This document shows positions 43,962 to 53,495 of a stretch of 64,000 bases of DNA, piece after piece; within the stretch, counting starts at the first letter, position 1; each line of letters begins with the position of its first letter. This stretch comes from Novosphingobium sp. RL4 (lineage in GTDB: Bacteria; Pseudomonadota; Alphaproteobacteria; Sphingomonadales; Sphingomonadaceae). The DNA lies in contig NZ_CP141944.1 of NCBI RefSeq assembly GCF_035658495.1, positions 584,001 to 648,000 of the forward strand, read 5' to 3'. The translations under genes and the position numbers were made by a program. Below the pieces are notes generated by a model. That model was not told where the DNA came from. It searched no databases and saw nothing but the letters and a program-made list of their open reading frames with translations.

Positions 43962-46463
43962 ATGTTGAACCCGACGGACATCGTCGCTGGATCAGGCGTC
44001 CAGGCGCATCCAGGTTTCTACGTAATCGGCTGTTACGACACGCGCATCACGTTCTACTCTCAACAGGTGAGAGCCCTGGAGCTTACCCATGCGTTGCAGC
44101 ATGAGCATCTGATCCGGGCCAACGCCAGGATCGCCGTCATCGGCGGCGGGGCAGCCGGGCTGACCGCAGCCGCCGGGCTTGCGCTCCAGCCCGGGACCAA
44201 CGTCCGTTTGTTCGAACGGTCGGATGTCCTCTTGCCGCTCCAGCGCGACTCCCGGCGCCGGCGGCTCGATCCCCATATTTATGAGTGGCCGAAACCCGAC
44301 GCGGATCATGAGCTCGCCGAGCTGCCACTGCTCGACTGGCGATCCGGCTCCGCGATCGATGTGCGCACCGCGGTCCTGCAAGAATTCGCCAACATCCGCG
44401 CGTTCGCCGACAACCGGCTCGAGGTTTCTCTCCTTCATGACGTAACGCACGTCCAGCCACAGCACGGCCGTTTCATCCTCTCCTTCACGCGGGAGGGGGC
44501 AAATGGCGAACGCGTCGAAGATCAGGCGGAGTATGACATCGTCATCCTCGCGGTGGGCTTCGGGACTGAACCGCCCGTCCCGATTGGTGGGGCCGTAACG
44601 CAGAGCTATTGGAGGGATGCCGGGGTTCCCGGACCCGAAATTACCGGCAAGGCGCGGCCGGCCTTCCTCGTGAGCGGGAACGGTGACGGTGGCCTCATCG
44701 ACCTTATCGCGGCAGCAAGCCTGAACTTCGACCATAACGAGATCATTCGTGGGATCGCCCAACGGCCGGGCGTGAGAGATCTCGCCCCGCGCCTGCTCGA
44801 AATCGACCGGCTAGCCAGGGAGAACGATGCGCAGGGCCAAGGGTTTGACTTCATCGCGGCCTATGATGCGTCGATCGGCGCCGACGTCGAGGCCTTGGGA
44901 CTGGTCGGCGATTTGCGTGGTCGGCTGCGGCCGGGTGTCCAGCTCTTTTTCCAGACGCGCGAACATGAGATGCTCTCTATCCGGACAGCGCGGCTCAATC
45001 GCCTGGCGGTCTACCTGCTGACGAAGGCATGCGCCGCGCCGCAGCGCTTCGAGCACCTCGTCTGTCCGGAGTTGGTGGCGCTTCCAGCGGTTGCCGGAGC
45101 GCACCAGGCCAATTTTCGCTTCGATTGCGGCGGGCAGCAGGTCGAGGTCGACCAGTTGATCGCGCGGAGAGGACCCAACCAAACCGAGGTGCGACATCCG
45201 TTTGCTGATCTCCTTGCCGGTTTCGAGGAGGACCACAAGGCTTGGGTCACTGCCTTCCCGGAGGATGGCATTGCGCCGGTTCTCGGTCAGTCCGCGATTT
45301 CCTACTACCAGCGCCTCGCTCGGGAAGCGCAACTTCCCCCACCGCGTTATCGTCTCGCGGCGGTCGAGGCCGCGTTGCCGCTGCGGATCAAACTCGCGCT
45401 CGACGGCGAGCAAATCCGCTGGAGCGGAGATATCGGCCTCGCTGCGATTACCTCGGGATGGGCGGCGGATACTTCGCCTATCGAACTCATGGTCACGGCC
45501 ACGCCCCATGACATCGGCGACCCGCTCGCGCATGCAGTAGCGCGCTTTGCCGTTCACGCACCTCGGGTCACCCTGTTTCTCGACGTCGCGCAGTGGCGGC
45601 CGTTCCTGGAGAGGGCGTCGACCCGCTCTCCCAATGCGTCAGACTTCACGCTTCCCAGCTTGCGCGCACTCGGGGGAGACGCGTCGATCCTCAATCTGAC
45701 CGTCGGGGCACCCGACGAGGTCGCCGCGCGCCTCCATGGCGCGATGGATGGATGGCTGCTTGAACGCATCGATAGCCACTTATCGAGATACCTGGCGCAC
45801 GGCGATGATCCGGGACGCGCCGTGTCGATCGTCGCAGCAGCAGACCTACGAGCCCAGATGCGTCCGATATGGGGAAACTGGAAGGCTGCTTTTACCGCCG
45901 ATCCGGTATTGCTGGCCCGTTTCCTCAATCTGGCGATTTGCGCCCGCGACGACGAAGCCCCGGCCTGGGAAGCCACGGTTCTGGCGGGGCCTCGCCTGCT
46001 TTCGTCTGTCATCCGCGTGTGCGCCGCCGGGCTTGCGGTCGCGACCGCTTGGCAGAACACCACGCCGCGCGGAGTCCACCCCGGCAATCTGGGCCGGGCG
46101 ACCGACGCCAGCACGCGGACTGGTCACGTCTGCGGTGCCGCGCTTATCGAAGGGGAGGAGATGGCCATCGCCGCGCTCCAGCACATGTGGTCGACGGATT
46201 TCGTGCTTCTCCCCATGCAAGCCTTGCCGCCCGCCATGTTCTCGCGGGCGAATGTCTCGTTGGCCCGATCCGGCTCCGGTGCGTTGTCACTGACCGATGT
46301 CGGCGACGGCAGGCTGATGCTGACGCTCGATCGTACCTTCCGTGCGGCTGCCGAGGCCGGCCTGGCTCCTCTGGCCGACTTGCTGCAATCCTTGGAGGAG
46401 CAACACTTTGCCGCCCTGCAGCGATCGATCGATCGCGAGCCCGTCGACGGAGACCCCGCATGA
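43962..46463 (+). CDS. FAD/NAD(P)-binding oxidoreductase, probable defence effector
   Basis: A protein of 833 aa from ATG 43962 (GTG 43944 possible). The N-terminal FAD-binding Rossmann motif is RIAVIGGGAAGLTAAAGLAL (GGGAAG at 61-66), followed by LFERSD. A conserved-looking D-P-H-I-Y-E-W-P and the second-strand motif Y-D-I-V-I-L-A-V-G-F-G come next. A second nucleotide loop, FLVSGNGDGGLIDLI, resembles the NAD(P) site of flavin monooxygenases. Residues from about 430 on are a large unassigned domain. The stop overlaps the next start (ATGA). In this operon it takes the effector place of Lamassu/ABC-3C systems, where an FMO variant is known. NAD(P)H depletion or oxidation is a plausible toxic activity. 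Confidence 0.72.
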   Translation: MLNPTDIVAGSGVQAHPGFYVIGCYDTRITFYSQQVRALELTHALQHEHLIRANARIAVIGGGAAGLTAAAGLALQPGTNVRLFERSDVLLPLQRDSRRRRLDPHIYEWPKPDADHELAELPLLDWRSGSAIDVRTAVLQEFANIRAFADNRLEVSLLHDVTHVQPQHGRFILSFTREGANGERVEDQAEYDIVILAVGFGTEPPVPIGGAVTQSYWRDAGVPGPEITGKARPAFLVSGNGDGGLIDLIAAASLNFDHNEIIRGIAQRPGVRDLAPRLLEIDRLARENDAQGQGFDFIAAYDASIGADVEALGLVGDLRGRLRPGVQLFFQTREHEMLSIRTARLNRLAVYLLTKACAAPQRFEHLVCPELVALPAVAGAHQANFRFDCGGQQVEVDQLIARRGPNQTEVRHPFADLLAGFEEDHKAWVTAFPEDGIAPVLGQSAISYYQRLAREAQLPPPRYRLAAVEAALPLRIKLALDGEQIRWSGDIGLAAITSGWAADTSPIELMVTATPHDIGDPLAHAVARFAVHAPRVTLFLDVAQWRPFLERASTRSPNASDFTLPSLRALGGDASILNLTVGAPDEVAARLHGAMDGWLLERIDSHLSRYLAHGDDPGRAVSIVAAADLRAQMRPIWGNWKAAFTADPVLLARFLNLAICARDDEAPAWEATVLAGPRLLSSVIRVCAAGLAVATAWQNTTPRGVHPGNLGRATDASTRTGHVCGAALIEGEEMAIAALQHMWSTDFVLLPMQALPPAMFSRANVSLARSGSGALSLTDVGDGRLMLTLDRTFRAAAEAGLAPLADLLQSLEEQHFAALQRSIDREPVDGDPA

Positions 46464-47173
46464 CCGAAGAAGCACCGTCGTCTCCCGCGCAAAGGGCGCT
46501 CGATGCCGCGGAAGCGCTACTCGGCGCCCGGGCGGGCGAACTGAAGCTCGAAATCCGGAAAATGCCGCGATTCGCCGAGCGCGTGTTCGCTGGCGGGGGC
46601 GAGAGCGCGTCGGCGCGGCTGGAGACAAATGATCTGCCTGCCCACGTCCGAGGTCTGCAGATCGACCGCTATGCCATCGTCCTCGCACTCATGCCCGAGG
46701 CGCCGAGCGAGGAGGGGGTCGCCGATACCGTGCGACGCGCGCGCAACCAGTGCGTCGTCGCCAGATCCTATTTGACCTCGCCCGCCGCGCTCGACCTGCA
46801 TGCGATCCTGCTCGGCCCGCGAGGAAGCGAAGGCTCCGACACCTGGCGCGCGCTTGCGCTTATTGCGGAACGTGACGAGCGCGTTGCGCGCAAGCTTGTT
46901 TGGCTCAGGCCCGAGGATCCGGCGGCGGATGAGGCCTCCTTCGCCGAGTTCACCCAACGCACTTTTCTCGCCCGTCCCTGGGTCACCGACGCCGTGTTCT
47001 CGATGGCGCCTCTCGACAATATCAGCCGCGCAGCCGCCGCAGGCGAAGTCCCGCGCGACACGGCTAGCACGTGGATCCAGCTGGCCAGCGCGGCCGACGA
47101 GGATGACGATCGGGACCCTGACGCGATGGTCGACGGTATGATCGCCGCCTGGCGCCAGAGGAGTTCGAAATGA
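46460..47173 (+). CDS. Middle component of the FAD-SMC operon (LmuC/ABC-3C-like)
   Basis: A protein of 237 aa, starting at an ATG that overlaps the previous stop (ATGA) and ending overlapping the next start. It has no signal peptide or membrane segment and no enzymatic motif. The composition (helical, Glu/Arg/Ala-rich) and position match the small middle proteins of three-component SMC defence systems. The assignment rests on gene order rather than on sequence motifs. Confidence 0.65.
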   Translation: MTEEAPSSPAQRALDAAEALLGARAGELKLEIRKMPRFAERVFAGGGESASARLETNDLPAHVRGLQIDRYAIVLALMPEAPSEEGVADTVRRARNQCVVARSYLTSPAALDLHAILLGPRGSEGSDTWRALALIAERDERVARKLVWLRPEDPAADEASFAEFTQRTFLARPWVTDAVFSMAPLDNISRAAAAGEVPRDTASTWIQLASAADEDDDRDPDAMVDGMIAAWRQRSSK

Positions 47174-50100
47174 CGGACGTTTTCCTCAACGCGGTGCACC
47201 TGACGAACTTTCGGACGTTCGGCAGTTTCACTCTGGATATCGCGCCAGGGCCGGGGCTCACCTTGTTGGTGGGAACCAACGGGCTGGGCAAGAGCAGCTT
47301 TTTCGACGGTCTCGAATGGTGTCTGACCGGCGGGATCCGGCGCTTTGAAACGCATGTCGGCAGGCTCAAGGAACGCGACTATCTGACCCGGCGCGGTGCG
47401 CCGGCGGGTTCGCATGAGGTCGGACTTTCCTTCACCGAAGGTGATCCCCTGGTGCGCACGGAAAGGCTGCAGCCGTCGATTTCCGAACTGCGAGAGCTGC
47501 TCAAGCAACCGCAATGGACGGACATCAAGGACCTGGGCGCCTATCTGGCGTTCACCCACTTCTTGGGACAGGCCTCGCAGCAGCGTTTCACCAGTCGTGC
47601 GCAGAGCGAGCAGTGGGAGGCTCTGAAGGGACCGAGCGGCATCGATCGGCTCGAAGCGATCCGTACCGCGCTGCGCGGCCGCAGTACCATGTCGGCCTTC
47701 AGGCGCCGCTCCGAACGCGAAGAGCTCGAGGTCACGACTGCGCAGGCGGCCTTGGAGCAATGGCGCGCTCAATCGCTGAGACTTGCCGACCTCACGGCCC
47801 GCGCGGCCGCGGCTGGCGCTCAAAGCGAGCCAGCACTAATCGAACGGTTGAACACGCTCGAAAGCCGTTTCGATATCACTGTGGTATCGGCAGCAATCGC
47901 GGACCGTCTGACCGAAATCCGCAGCAGCCTCGAGGAATTGCAGCTGGGCACCGCCCGCGATCGGGGTGACCTTGATGCCCTTCGGCACGCGGTCGCTCGG
48001 TTCCATGCCGCCGAACGAGACCTAGCCACTGCTGAAAATCGCAAGCGCGGGGCGGAGCAGTCCCTGAGCGAGGCCGTCAGCGCGATCGCATCGGCGGAAA
48101 AGGCAACGACCGTCGCGGATCACGCTGCGCGGGACGCTGTCGAAGCGGTCGCCCAGGCGGAGGCCGAGCAGGAGCGCCTGCAGCGCATTCGTGCCGCCAT
48201 CGTCGAACATGATCGATTGGAAACCGAGGTGGCGTCGGCGCGGGCGGCCGAGCTTGTCCTAGTCGCCGACCATGAGTCCCGCAGGCGTGCGCTCGACGAG
48301 GCGAGGCAGGGCCTGACAGCCTCTCAGGAAAAGCAGAAGCGTCTCGCCGAGCTCGACAGCGTGCAGGCGGCCCTGCAGCGCTGGGCCGATCGCGCGAGCG
48401 CGCTTGCAGGATTGGAGGCCACAGCGGCAACCCGCCAGGCTACGGCCGACGCGGCGACCCATGCGGCCGAGGATGCCCACAACGCGCTCGATGGTCTGAA
48501 AAGGTCATTGCAGGCCGCGTTCGAGGCCGAGCGAGCCGGCGCAGAGAAACTGTCGTCTCGCCAACGCGATTCGTCGGACCTGGCAGGCCTGCTGTCCCAG
48601 CTGACGGCTCATATCGGCCATGACGACACAGATTGTCCGGTTTGTGCTACCAGCTTCGAACCCGGCCGGCTGCTCGAACGCGCTCGTGGCGCGATCGCCG
48701 CCCAGGACAGTCGGCTGGCCGAAGAGTCGGCGGCGCAGGATGTCCTGCGCGAACGCCATGGCGCCGCGGCCCGCCAGGTGGAGGAAGCGGAGGCTGCGAT
48801 CAGCGCGAGCGAGACCGCTGTCGCCGAGGCTGAGGTCGCCCGGAATGCCGTAGCCCTTGAACGCGAGGCCATCGCCAAAGCGCTGGGCCTGGACGAGGAC
48901 GCCGATTTCGCCGGCGTGATTGCCTCTCGGCTGGCCGCGCTCCTTGCGGACAGATCCAGGGAACTCGATCTCGACAAATCGATCGACGTTGCTTCCGCGC
49001 AATCCGAGGTTGATCGACTGACCGCGTCGATCGCGTCGATCGAGGAGAACCGGGCAGCGGCCGGTCAACGGCGGGCCCGCGGCGAAGCCAGCCTTGTCCA
49101 GACGGCCGAGCTGCTGAGCGACGAGACCACGCCATGGAGCCTCGCTGCAGTAGATGCCCTCATCGACAACCAATCCGCTTCGCTTCTTCGTTTGCGGGAA
49201 CACGACATCTCGGCGAGAGCCGCGGCCGCTGCGGCGCGCGTCGCCGAGGACGCGGCTCGCCAACGCACTGCGTTGGCGCAGGCGGAAGTCCAGCGTGCGG
49301 CCGAAGCCATAGCTGCGGCTTCCGAGGTGATCAAGGAGGTGCTGGCCCGGTGGGCCGCAGCGGGGATGGACGCTCCGCCGTCGGAGGACGCGATAGCCGT
49401 GGGTGAAGCGGCATTGGACGAGCGCTCGACCGCCGTCCTGGAAGGGCTCGCCGAGGCATCTACCTTGGCGAGCAGCCATGAGGCTCTGCTCGAGCAGGAG
49501 GACCTGCGCGACCTGGCGGCGACCATGGACGCGGCGGGCGGGGCAGGCGCATCGGGCAACCCTGCGGCCCACGAACAACGGCTGGAGGCGACCTTGGCTT
49601 CGCACCGCGCCGCCCTAAAGCTCTCCTCGGACACCCGCGCTGCGGTCGTGGCCTATGCCGAACATCTGAAGACGGAGGCTGAAGGCTTTTCGACGCAGTT
49701 CCTGTTGCCGCTCAACGACCTGATTGACGCGTTCAATCGCGCGCTGCTGAGCACCCCGGGCGAAAGCGTGCAGTTCAAATCGGCCCACACGGTCGAGCGC
49801 ACATCGCTTGCCATGCGGCTCCGTTACGCCGACCCGATCGAAAACGCCCAGTACCAGACGGATCTACCGCCACAGCTGGTCCTGAGCGAAGGGCAGATGG
49901 CGGCGAACGGCTTCAGCATATTGTGCGCGGCGAGCACCGCCTATCGATGGTCTCGCTGGCGCGCCCTGCTGCTCGACGATCCGCTTCAGCATAACGACAT
50001 CATTCACGCGGCGGCATTCGTCGACGTCATGCGTAACCTAGTCGAAATCGAAGGCTATCAACTGCTCATGTCCAGCCACAAGCGGGACGAAGGGGAGTTC

Positions 50101-50259
50101 ATCGCGCGAAAATTCGATGCAGCAGGGCTTCCCTGCACGGTCGTCGAACTGACGGCCGCGTCCAAGGACGGCGTGCGCTGGGCGCCTCCGCGTCACAATG
50201 CGGCCGCGCGCCGATTGCTGAATAGTCCGGAAACTCGCTTCGGCAAGCCGGCGGCTTGA
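47170..50259 (+). CDS. Rad50/SMC-like ATPase of the defence operon (LmuB-like)
   Basis: A protein of 1029 aa. The N-terminal nucleotide-binding half has V-G-T-N-G-L-G-K41-S-S (Walker A at 35-43). About 700 residues of Ala/Glu/Arg-rich coiled coil follow, interrupted near residue 489 by a C-P-V-C zinc hook like that of Rad50. The C-terminal half has the ABC signature L-S-E-G-Q-M (near 905) and Walker B A-L-L-L-D-D-P-L-Q-H-N-D (near 935), then FVDVMRNLVEIEGYQLLMSSHKRDE. This is a DNA-end or DNA-structure sensor architecture, cytosolic. It is coupled to the middle protein by an ATGA overlap. Confidence 0.9.
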   Translation: MTDVFLNAVHLTNFRTFGSFTLDIAPGPGLTLLVGTNGLGKSSFFDGLEWCLTGGIRRFETHVGRLKERDYLTRRGAPAGSHEVGLSFTEGDPLVRTERLQPSISELRELLKQPQWTDIKDLGAYLAFTHFLGQASQQRFTSRAQSEQWEALKGPSGIDRLEAIRTALRGRSTMSAFRRRSEREELEVTTAQAALEQWRAQSLRLADLTARAAAAGAQSEPALIERLNTLESRFDITVVSAAIADRLTEIRSSLEELQLGTARDRGDLDALRHAVARFHAAERDLATAENRKRGAEQSLSEAVSAIASAEKATTVADHAARDAVEAVAQAEAEQERLQRIRAAIVEHDRLETEVASARAAELVLVADHESRRRALDEARQGLTASQEKQKRLAELDSVQAALQRWADRASALAGLEATAATRQATADAATHAAEDAHNALDGLKRSLQAAFEAERAGAEKLSSRQRDSSDLAGLLSQLTAHIGHDDTDCPVCATSFEPGRLLERARGAIAAQDSRLAEESAAQDVLRERHGAAARQVEEAEAAISASETAVAEAEVARNAVALEREAIAKALGLDEDADFAGVIASRLAALLADRSRELDLDKSIDVASAQSEVDRLTASIASIEENRAAAGQRRARGEASLVQTAELLSDETTPWSLAAVDALIDNQSASLLRLREHDISARAAAAAARVAEDAARQRTALAQAEVQRAAEAIAAASEVIKEVLARWAAAGMDAPPSEDAIAVGEAALDERSTAVLEGLAEASTLASSHEALLEQEDLRDLAATMDAAGGAGASGNPAAHEQRLEATLASHRAALKLSSDTRAAVVAYAEHLKTEAEGFSTQFLLPLNDLIDAFNRALLSTPGESVQFKSAHTVERTSLAMRLRYADPIENAQYQTDLPPQLVLSEGQMAANGFSILCAASTAYRWSRWRALLLDDPLQHNDIIHAAAFVDVMRNLVEIEGYQLLMSSHKRDEGEFIARKFDAAGLPCTVVELTAASKDGVRWAPPRHNAAARRLLNSPETRFGKPAA

Positions 50260-50642
50260 CGCACGTATCGTAGCCCCGTCAATGAACCCTGCGTTCGAGC
50301 TCAAGCAGATCCATTGCTACATCGTTCACCTGCTAGGAGAGGCGAAGGCTTCGGAAGGCCCGACGACTTCGTCATCCTTCCAATTGTTATAGAATTGCTC
50401 TCACATGAATAGTCGCAATAGAGGTATGGTCTGGCTTTAGGTCTTGAATTGAACGGCCGCTTCGTCCGGCACCGGTCATTCGCTAGCGACCTCCAAAACG
50501 ACGAGTTTGTCCCAATCACCGTCGTCCACGGCTCGGAGAACCGAGGATAGCTATTTGGCGATCACGCTGATTTGTGAGGTTAGGAGCCGAGGAGGCAGGT
50601 AACCACCTGAGCGTGGCGCCTGCCCCCAATCCAAACACGAAA
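50260..50642. other. Gene-free stretch before the integrase
   Basis: No supported gene in these 383 bases. No clear terminator for the ATPase gene is seen. Confidence 0.4.
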
Positions 50643-51842
50643 TCAGCCGACAGCCGAGCCCTGCCCGCGCAATTCGTCCAGATGGTCGCTCCACCATTGG
50701 TGCATTGCAACACGCTCCTCCCAATAGCGGCCGCGATTGTAGATTCCGCGAATGGCATTGGCATCCGCGTGCGCAAGCGAACGTTCGATTGCATCTGCGC
50801 TCCAGTGGCCGCTCTCATTCAGAAGCGTCGATGCAGTGGTCCTCAGTCCGTGCGCGGTTATCTCGTCTTTGCGATATCCCATTCGCCGAAATGCATTGTT
50901 GACGGTGTTTTCGCTCATTGTTTTTCGCGAGGTATGTATGGCGGGAAACGCGTATCCGTCCGGCCCGGTGACCTCTTGCAGTTCTCGCAGATAAGCGATC
51001 ACTTGCCGAGATAGCGGCACCTGGTGAGATTTGCGCATTTTCATACGCTCAGCGGGGATAGTCCAAACACCAGCCTCGAAGTCGAACTCCGACCAGTCGG
51101 CTTTCCGCAGTTCGCCCGGCCGGGACATGACGTGGGGTGAGATCCGCATGGCAAAGCGCGTGATTGCGCTGCCGGAGTAGCAGTCGATGTCGCGGAGCAG
51201 TTTTCCGATTTGCTGCGGGTCGAGCAGCGCAGCATGATGAGTAACCTTGGGCGCGATCAGCGCGCCGCGCAGGATGGTCGTGGGGTCATTTTCGCCGCGC
51301 CCTGTCGCCACGCCATAGCGGAAAACACGGCTGGCAAATTCGCGACAGCGCCGCGCCGTTTCCCGCTTCCCTTGCTTTTCCAGCGCTTTCAGAATCGCGA
51401 GAATTTCGAGTGGCTTGATTTCAGAAATTGGCCGATGTGCGATGGGCTTCAGCAGCGTCAGTTGCCAAACCATTTTGTCGGTCGTTACCTGCGCTCTCTC
51501 CTCGGCAATCATTTTTTCGATGAAGTCTTTTGCGACATCCTCGAACGAGTTGGCGGCTTTGAAGGAGGCGACGAGCTTGTGCAGCTTTCGCACCGCCAGT
51601 GGGTCTTCGCCTCCGGCGAGGACTTGGCGGGCTTCGTCGAGCTTCCTGCGCGCGCCTTCCAGGCCGACATCGGGATAGCGGCCGAGCGCGAGGCGCTTCT
51701 GTTTGCCGAGAAAACGATATTTGAAGCGCCACAGCTTCGACCCGTTGGGGTGGATTTCCAGAAAGAGACCTCGACCGTCACTGCACCGGTAGGTCTTGGC
51801 GTCAGGTTCAAGCTGGCGAATTTGGGTTTCGGTAAGTGCCAC
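50643..51842 (-). CDS. Tyrosine-type site-specific integrase
   Basis: A protein of 399 aa from GTG 51842, supported by GAGGAG 8 bases upstream. The N-terminal DUF4102-type arm-binding domain (ALTETQIRQLEPDAKTYRCSDGRGLFLEI, RFKYRFLGKQKRLALGRYPDVGLEGAR) is typical of P4-type integrases that use tRNA genes. The catalytic set is present: Arg in SRPGELRKADW, H-x-x-R in HGLRTTASTL, His in ERSLAHADANAI, and the nucleophile Tyr in YNRGRYWEE. It inserts and excises the island at tRNA-Thr. The frame upstream of GTG runs into non-coding DNA. Confidence 0.94.
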   Translation of the reverse strand: MALTETQIRQLEPDAKTYRCSDGRGLFLEIHPNGSKLWRFKYRFLGKQKRLALGRYPDVGLEGARRKLDEARQVLAGGEDPLAVRKLHKLVASFKAANSFEDVAKDFIEKMIAEERAQVTTDKMVWQLTLLKPIAHRPISEIKPLEILAILKALEKQGKRETARRCREFASRVFRYGVATGRGENDPTTILRGALIAPKVTHHAALLDPQQIGKLLRDIDCYSGSAITRFAMRISPHVMSRPGELRKADWSEFDFEAGVWTIPAERMKMRKSHQVPLSRQVIAYLRELQEVTGPDGYAFPAIHTSRKTMSENTVNNAFRRMGYRKDEITAHGLRTTASTLLNESGHWSADAIERSLAHADANAIRGIYNRGRYWEERVAMHQWWSDHLDELRGQGSAVG

Positions 51843-52057
51843 GCGCGATTCTCCTCGATAAGGTCGAAGCGCGTAAGGGGGCCGTCCAGGTGGGCCATCG
51901 TTGTGAGTCCTCTCAAGGAGGTTTTGGTGCCATTTCGTGGCCCCATTTTGCTCAAGATGGCCTGGAACTGCCTGACACACTCTTAGACCGGGGAGGCTCA
52001 AGAATGGCAGAATTCAGCCATATTTTCGAGCGTTAGGGACGATCTGAGAGGGAAAGG

Positions 52058-52133
52058 TGGTGCCGCTTACGTGACTCGAACACGTGACCCCATCATTACG
52101 AATGATGTGCTCTACCAACTGAGCTAAAGCGGC
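52058..52133 (-). tRNA. tRNA-Thr(CGT)
   Basis: A 76-nt cloverleaf including an encoded CCA. The acceptor pairs GCCGCTT with AAGCGGC, the D-loop reads AGCTCAGTTGGTAGAGC, the anticodon stem-loop CATCA TTCGTAA TGATG has CGT at its centre, and the T-arm is ACGTG TTCGAGT CACGT. Its 3' end points into the island and is the right attachment site. Confidence 0.97.
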
Positions 52134-52257
52134 ATGCCTTGGTTGGGCCGGGTGCAATCCGGCGCCGGGGCAGGGGGCGCCTTTACCGGGGAGTGGGGGC
52201 GCGTGCAAGGGGCTTTCTTATCGATCGTGCGATCTCCGGCTTTCTGCTCGCAAATCC

Positions 52258-53493
52258 CTATATTCCATAGCGCAGTTTGATGGCGCGGTAGCGCTGGCGG
52301 AGCAGTTCGGCGCGTTGGTCGGGCGAGGTGCGGGCGGTTCCCGGCGGGAGGTGATCGGCCAGTTCGATGGCCTTGACCAGGCGGGTGCGGAACGTGGCGG
52401 GCTGCTGGCTCATCAGGTTGCGGTATGTGAGGTTTCCGTCCGAAAAGCCCTGCGTGTCCAGCCAGTTATGGAGGCCGGGGTCTTCGTGGGAGAGAATCAG
52501 GCGGACGATGCCGTCGCCGTCCACTTTCGTGCGCGCGGGCGTGTAGCTGACGGGGCGGTGGAGGAAGTCCATCGATCCCATCAGCGCGCCGCCCATGCCG
52601 AACAGCCAGAAGCCGGGATGCCAGTCCATCTCCACGATCAGCGCCTCGTCCGGTTCGAGGCGCCAGACCATGTGCGCGGCCATGCGGCCGCGTTTGGCGT
52701 CGCTGGTGTCGTTGGCGGCCTTGTCTGCCGGGAACATGTTGAGGCTGGCAGGATCGCATACCCCGCGCGAGGTGCGCCAGGCGTGTTCGGGCCAGTCGCG
52801 CATCAGGCCGGTGACGAAATCTCCGGCCCAGTTCATCGCCTCGCCCATCTGTGCGGGCAAGGGCAGGGGGCGGGGCGTGGCCATGCCGGTCCGCTCGATG
52901 GTGAGGGTGGTGGGGGTTTCGCCCCAGGCGTCGAAGGCCTCGCGGATGAACAGCTTGCGCGAGCCGGGCGTGGTGGGGAGCCAGTTCCTGTCCCGTGGCG
53001 GCCCGCCGATGGTCACTGCGAAGGTGCCGTCCGCCCCGGTTTCGATCTGGTGGCCGAACAAGTTGGCTTCCGGGATGTCGCCGAAGGGTTCGTGCAGGCT
53101 GGGCCAGTCGGTGCCGGGGATCGTGTCGGGGCGCGGGCCTTGCACCGTGATGTTGAGCCAGCGCGCCGTGCCGCGACGGCCCGAGAGGCGGTAGACGTGC
53201 TCCCCGGAAATCCACGCCTGGCGATAAGTGAAGTCCGCCAGGTCGCCGCCCAGCTTCATCGTCGGCGTGGTGAAGGGGTGGATCTGCGGAAAGGCCGGGT
53301 CGCGGGTTTCCAGCGCGAGGTCGAAGGCCTGTCCGAGGTTCTGCGTGAGGAAGCGGAAGGCGTCCGCGCGCTGAAGCGGGTTGGCCGGGTTCGCGTCCTT
53401 GAAGGCGGATTGTCCGGCACGTTTCAACTGCTCGCAGAAGCTGTCCCACGCGGCCTTGAGCGCGGGATCGTCGATTGCGTCGCCAAAGGCCAT
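52258..53493 (-). CDS. Uncharacterised DUF1214-like protein
   Basis: A protein of 411 aa from ATG 53493. No signal peptide. The segment WLPTTPGSRKLFIREAFDAWG and the general beta-rich pattern recall DUF1214 proteins, which I cannot confirm. It is the last gene of a four-gene minus-strand operon; the preceding isomerase stop lies two bases upstream of its start. Confidence 0.7.
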   Translation of the reverse strand: MAFGDAIDDPALKAAWDSFCEQLKRAGQSAFKDANPANPLQRADAFRFLTQNLGQAFDLALETRDPAFPQIHPFTTPTMKLGGDLADFTYRQAWISGEHVYRLSGRRGTARWLNITVQGPRPDTIPGTDWPSLHEPFGDIPEANLFGHQIETGADGTFAVTIGGPPRDRNWLPTTPGSRKLFIREAFDAWGETPTTLTIERTGMATPRPLPLPAQMGEAMNWAGDFVTGLMRDWPEHAWRTSRGVCDPASLNMFPADKAANDTSDAKRGRMAAHMVWRLEPDEALIVEMDWHPGFWLFGMGGALMGSMDFLHRPVSYTPARTKVDGDGIVRLILSHEDPGLHNWLDTQGFSDGNLTYRNLMSQQPATFRTRLVKAIELADHLPPGTARTSPDQRAELLRQRYRAIKLRYGI

Positions 53494-53495
53494 CG

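Larger units (their letters stand above)
22903..52060. mobile_element. Mobilisable genomic island integrated at tRNA-Thr
   Basis: The right end is the CCA end of tRNA-Thr with an adjacent tyrosine integrase; the left end is the proposed attL. The cargo is restriction/defence genes. A relaxase (traA), traC, traD and a Ti-type oriT core are present, but no coupling protein or type IV secretion genes. It therefore looks like an integrative mobilisable element of about 29 kb that would need a helper for transfer. Base composition and gene density differ from the flanks, with several 300-500 base gaps. Confidence 0.8.

Noticed and set aside
22932..52057. CRISPR arrays in the defence island
   Set aside because: I saw no regularly spaced repeats of 24-40 bases and no cas-like proteins.
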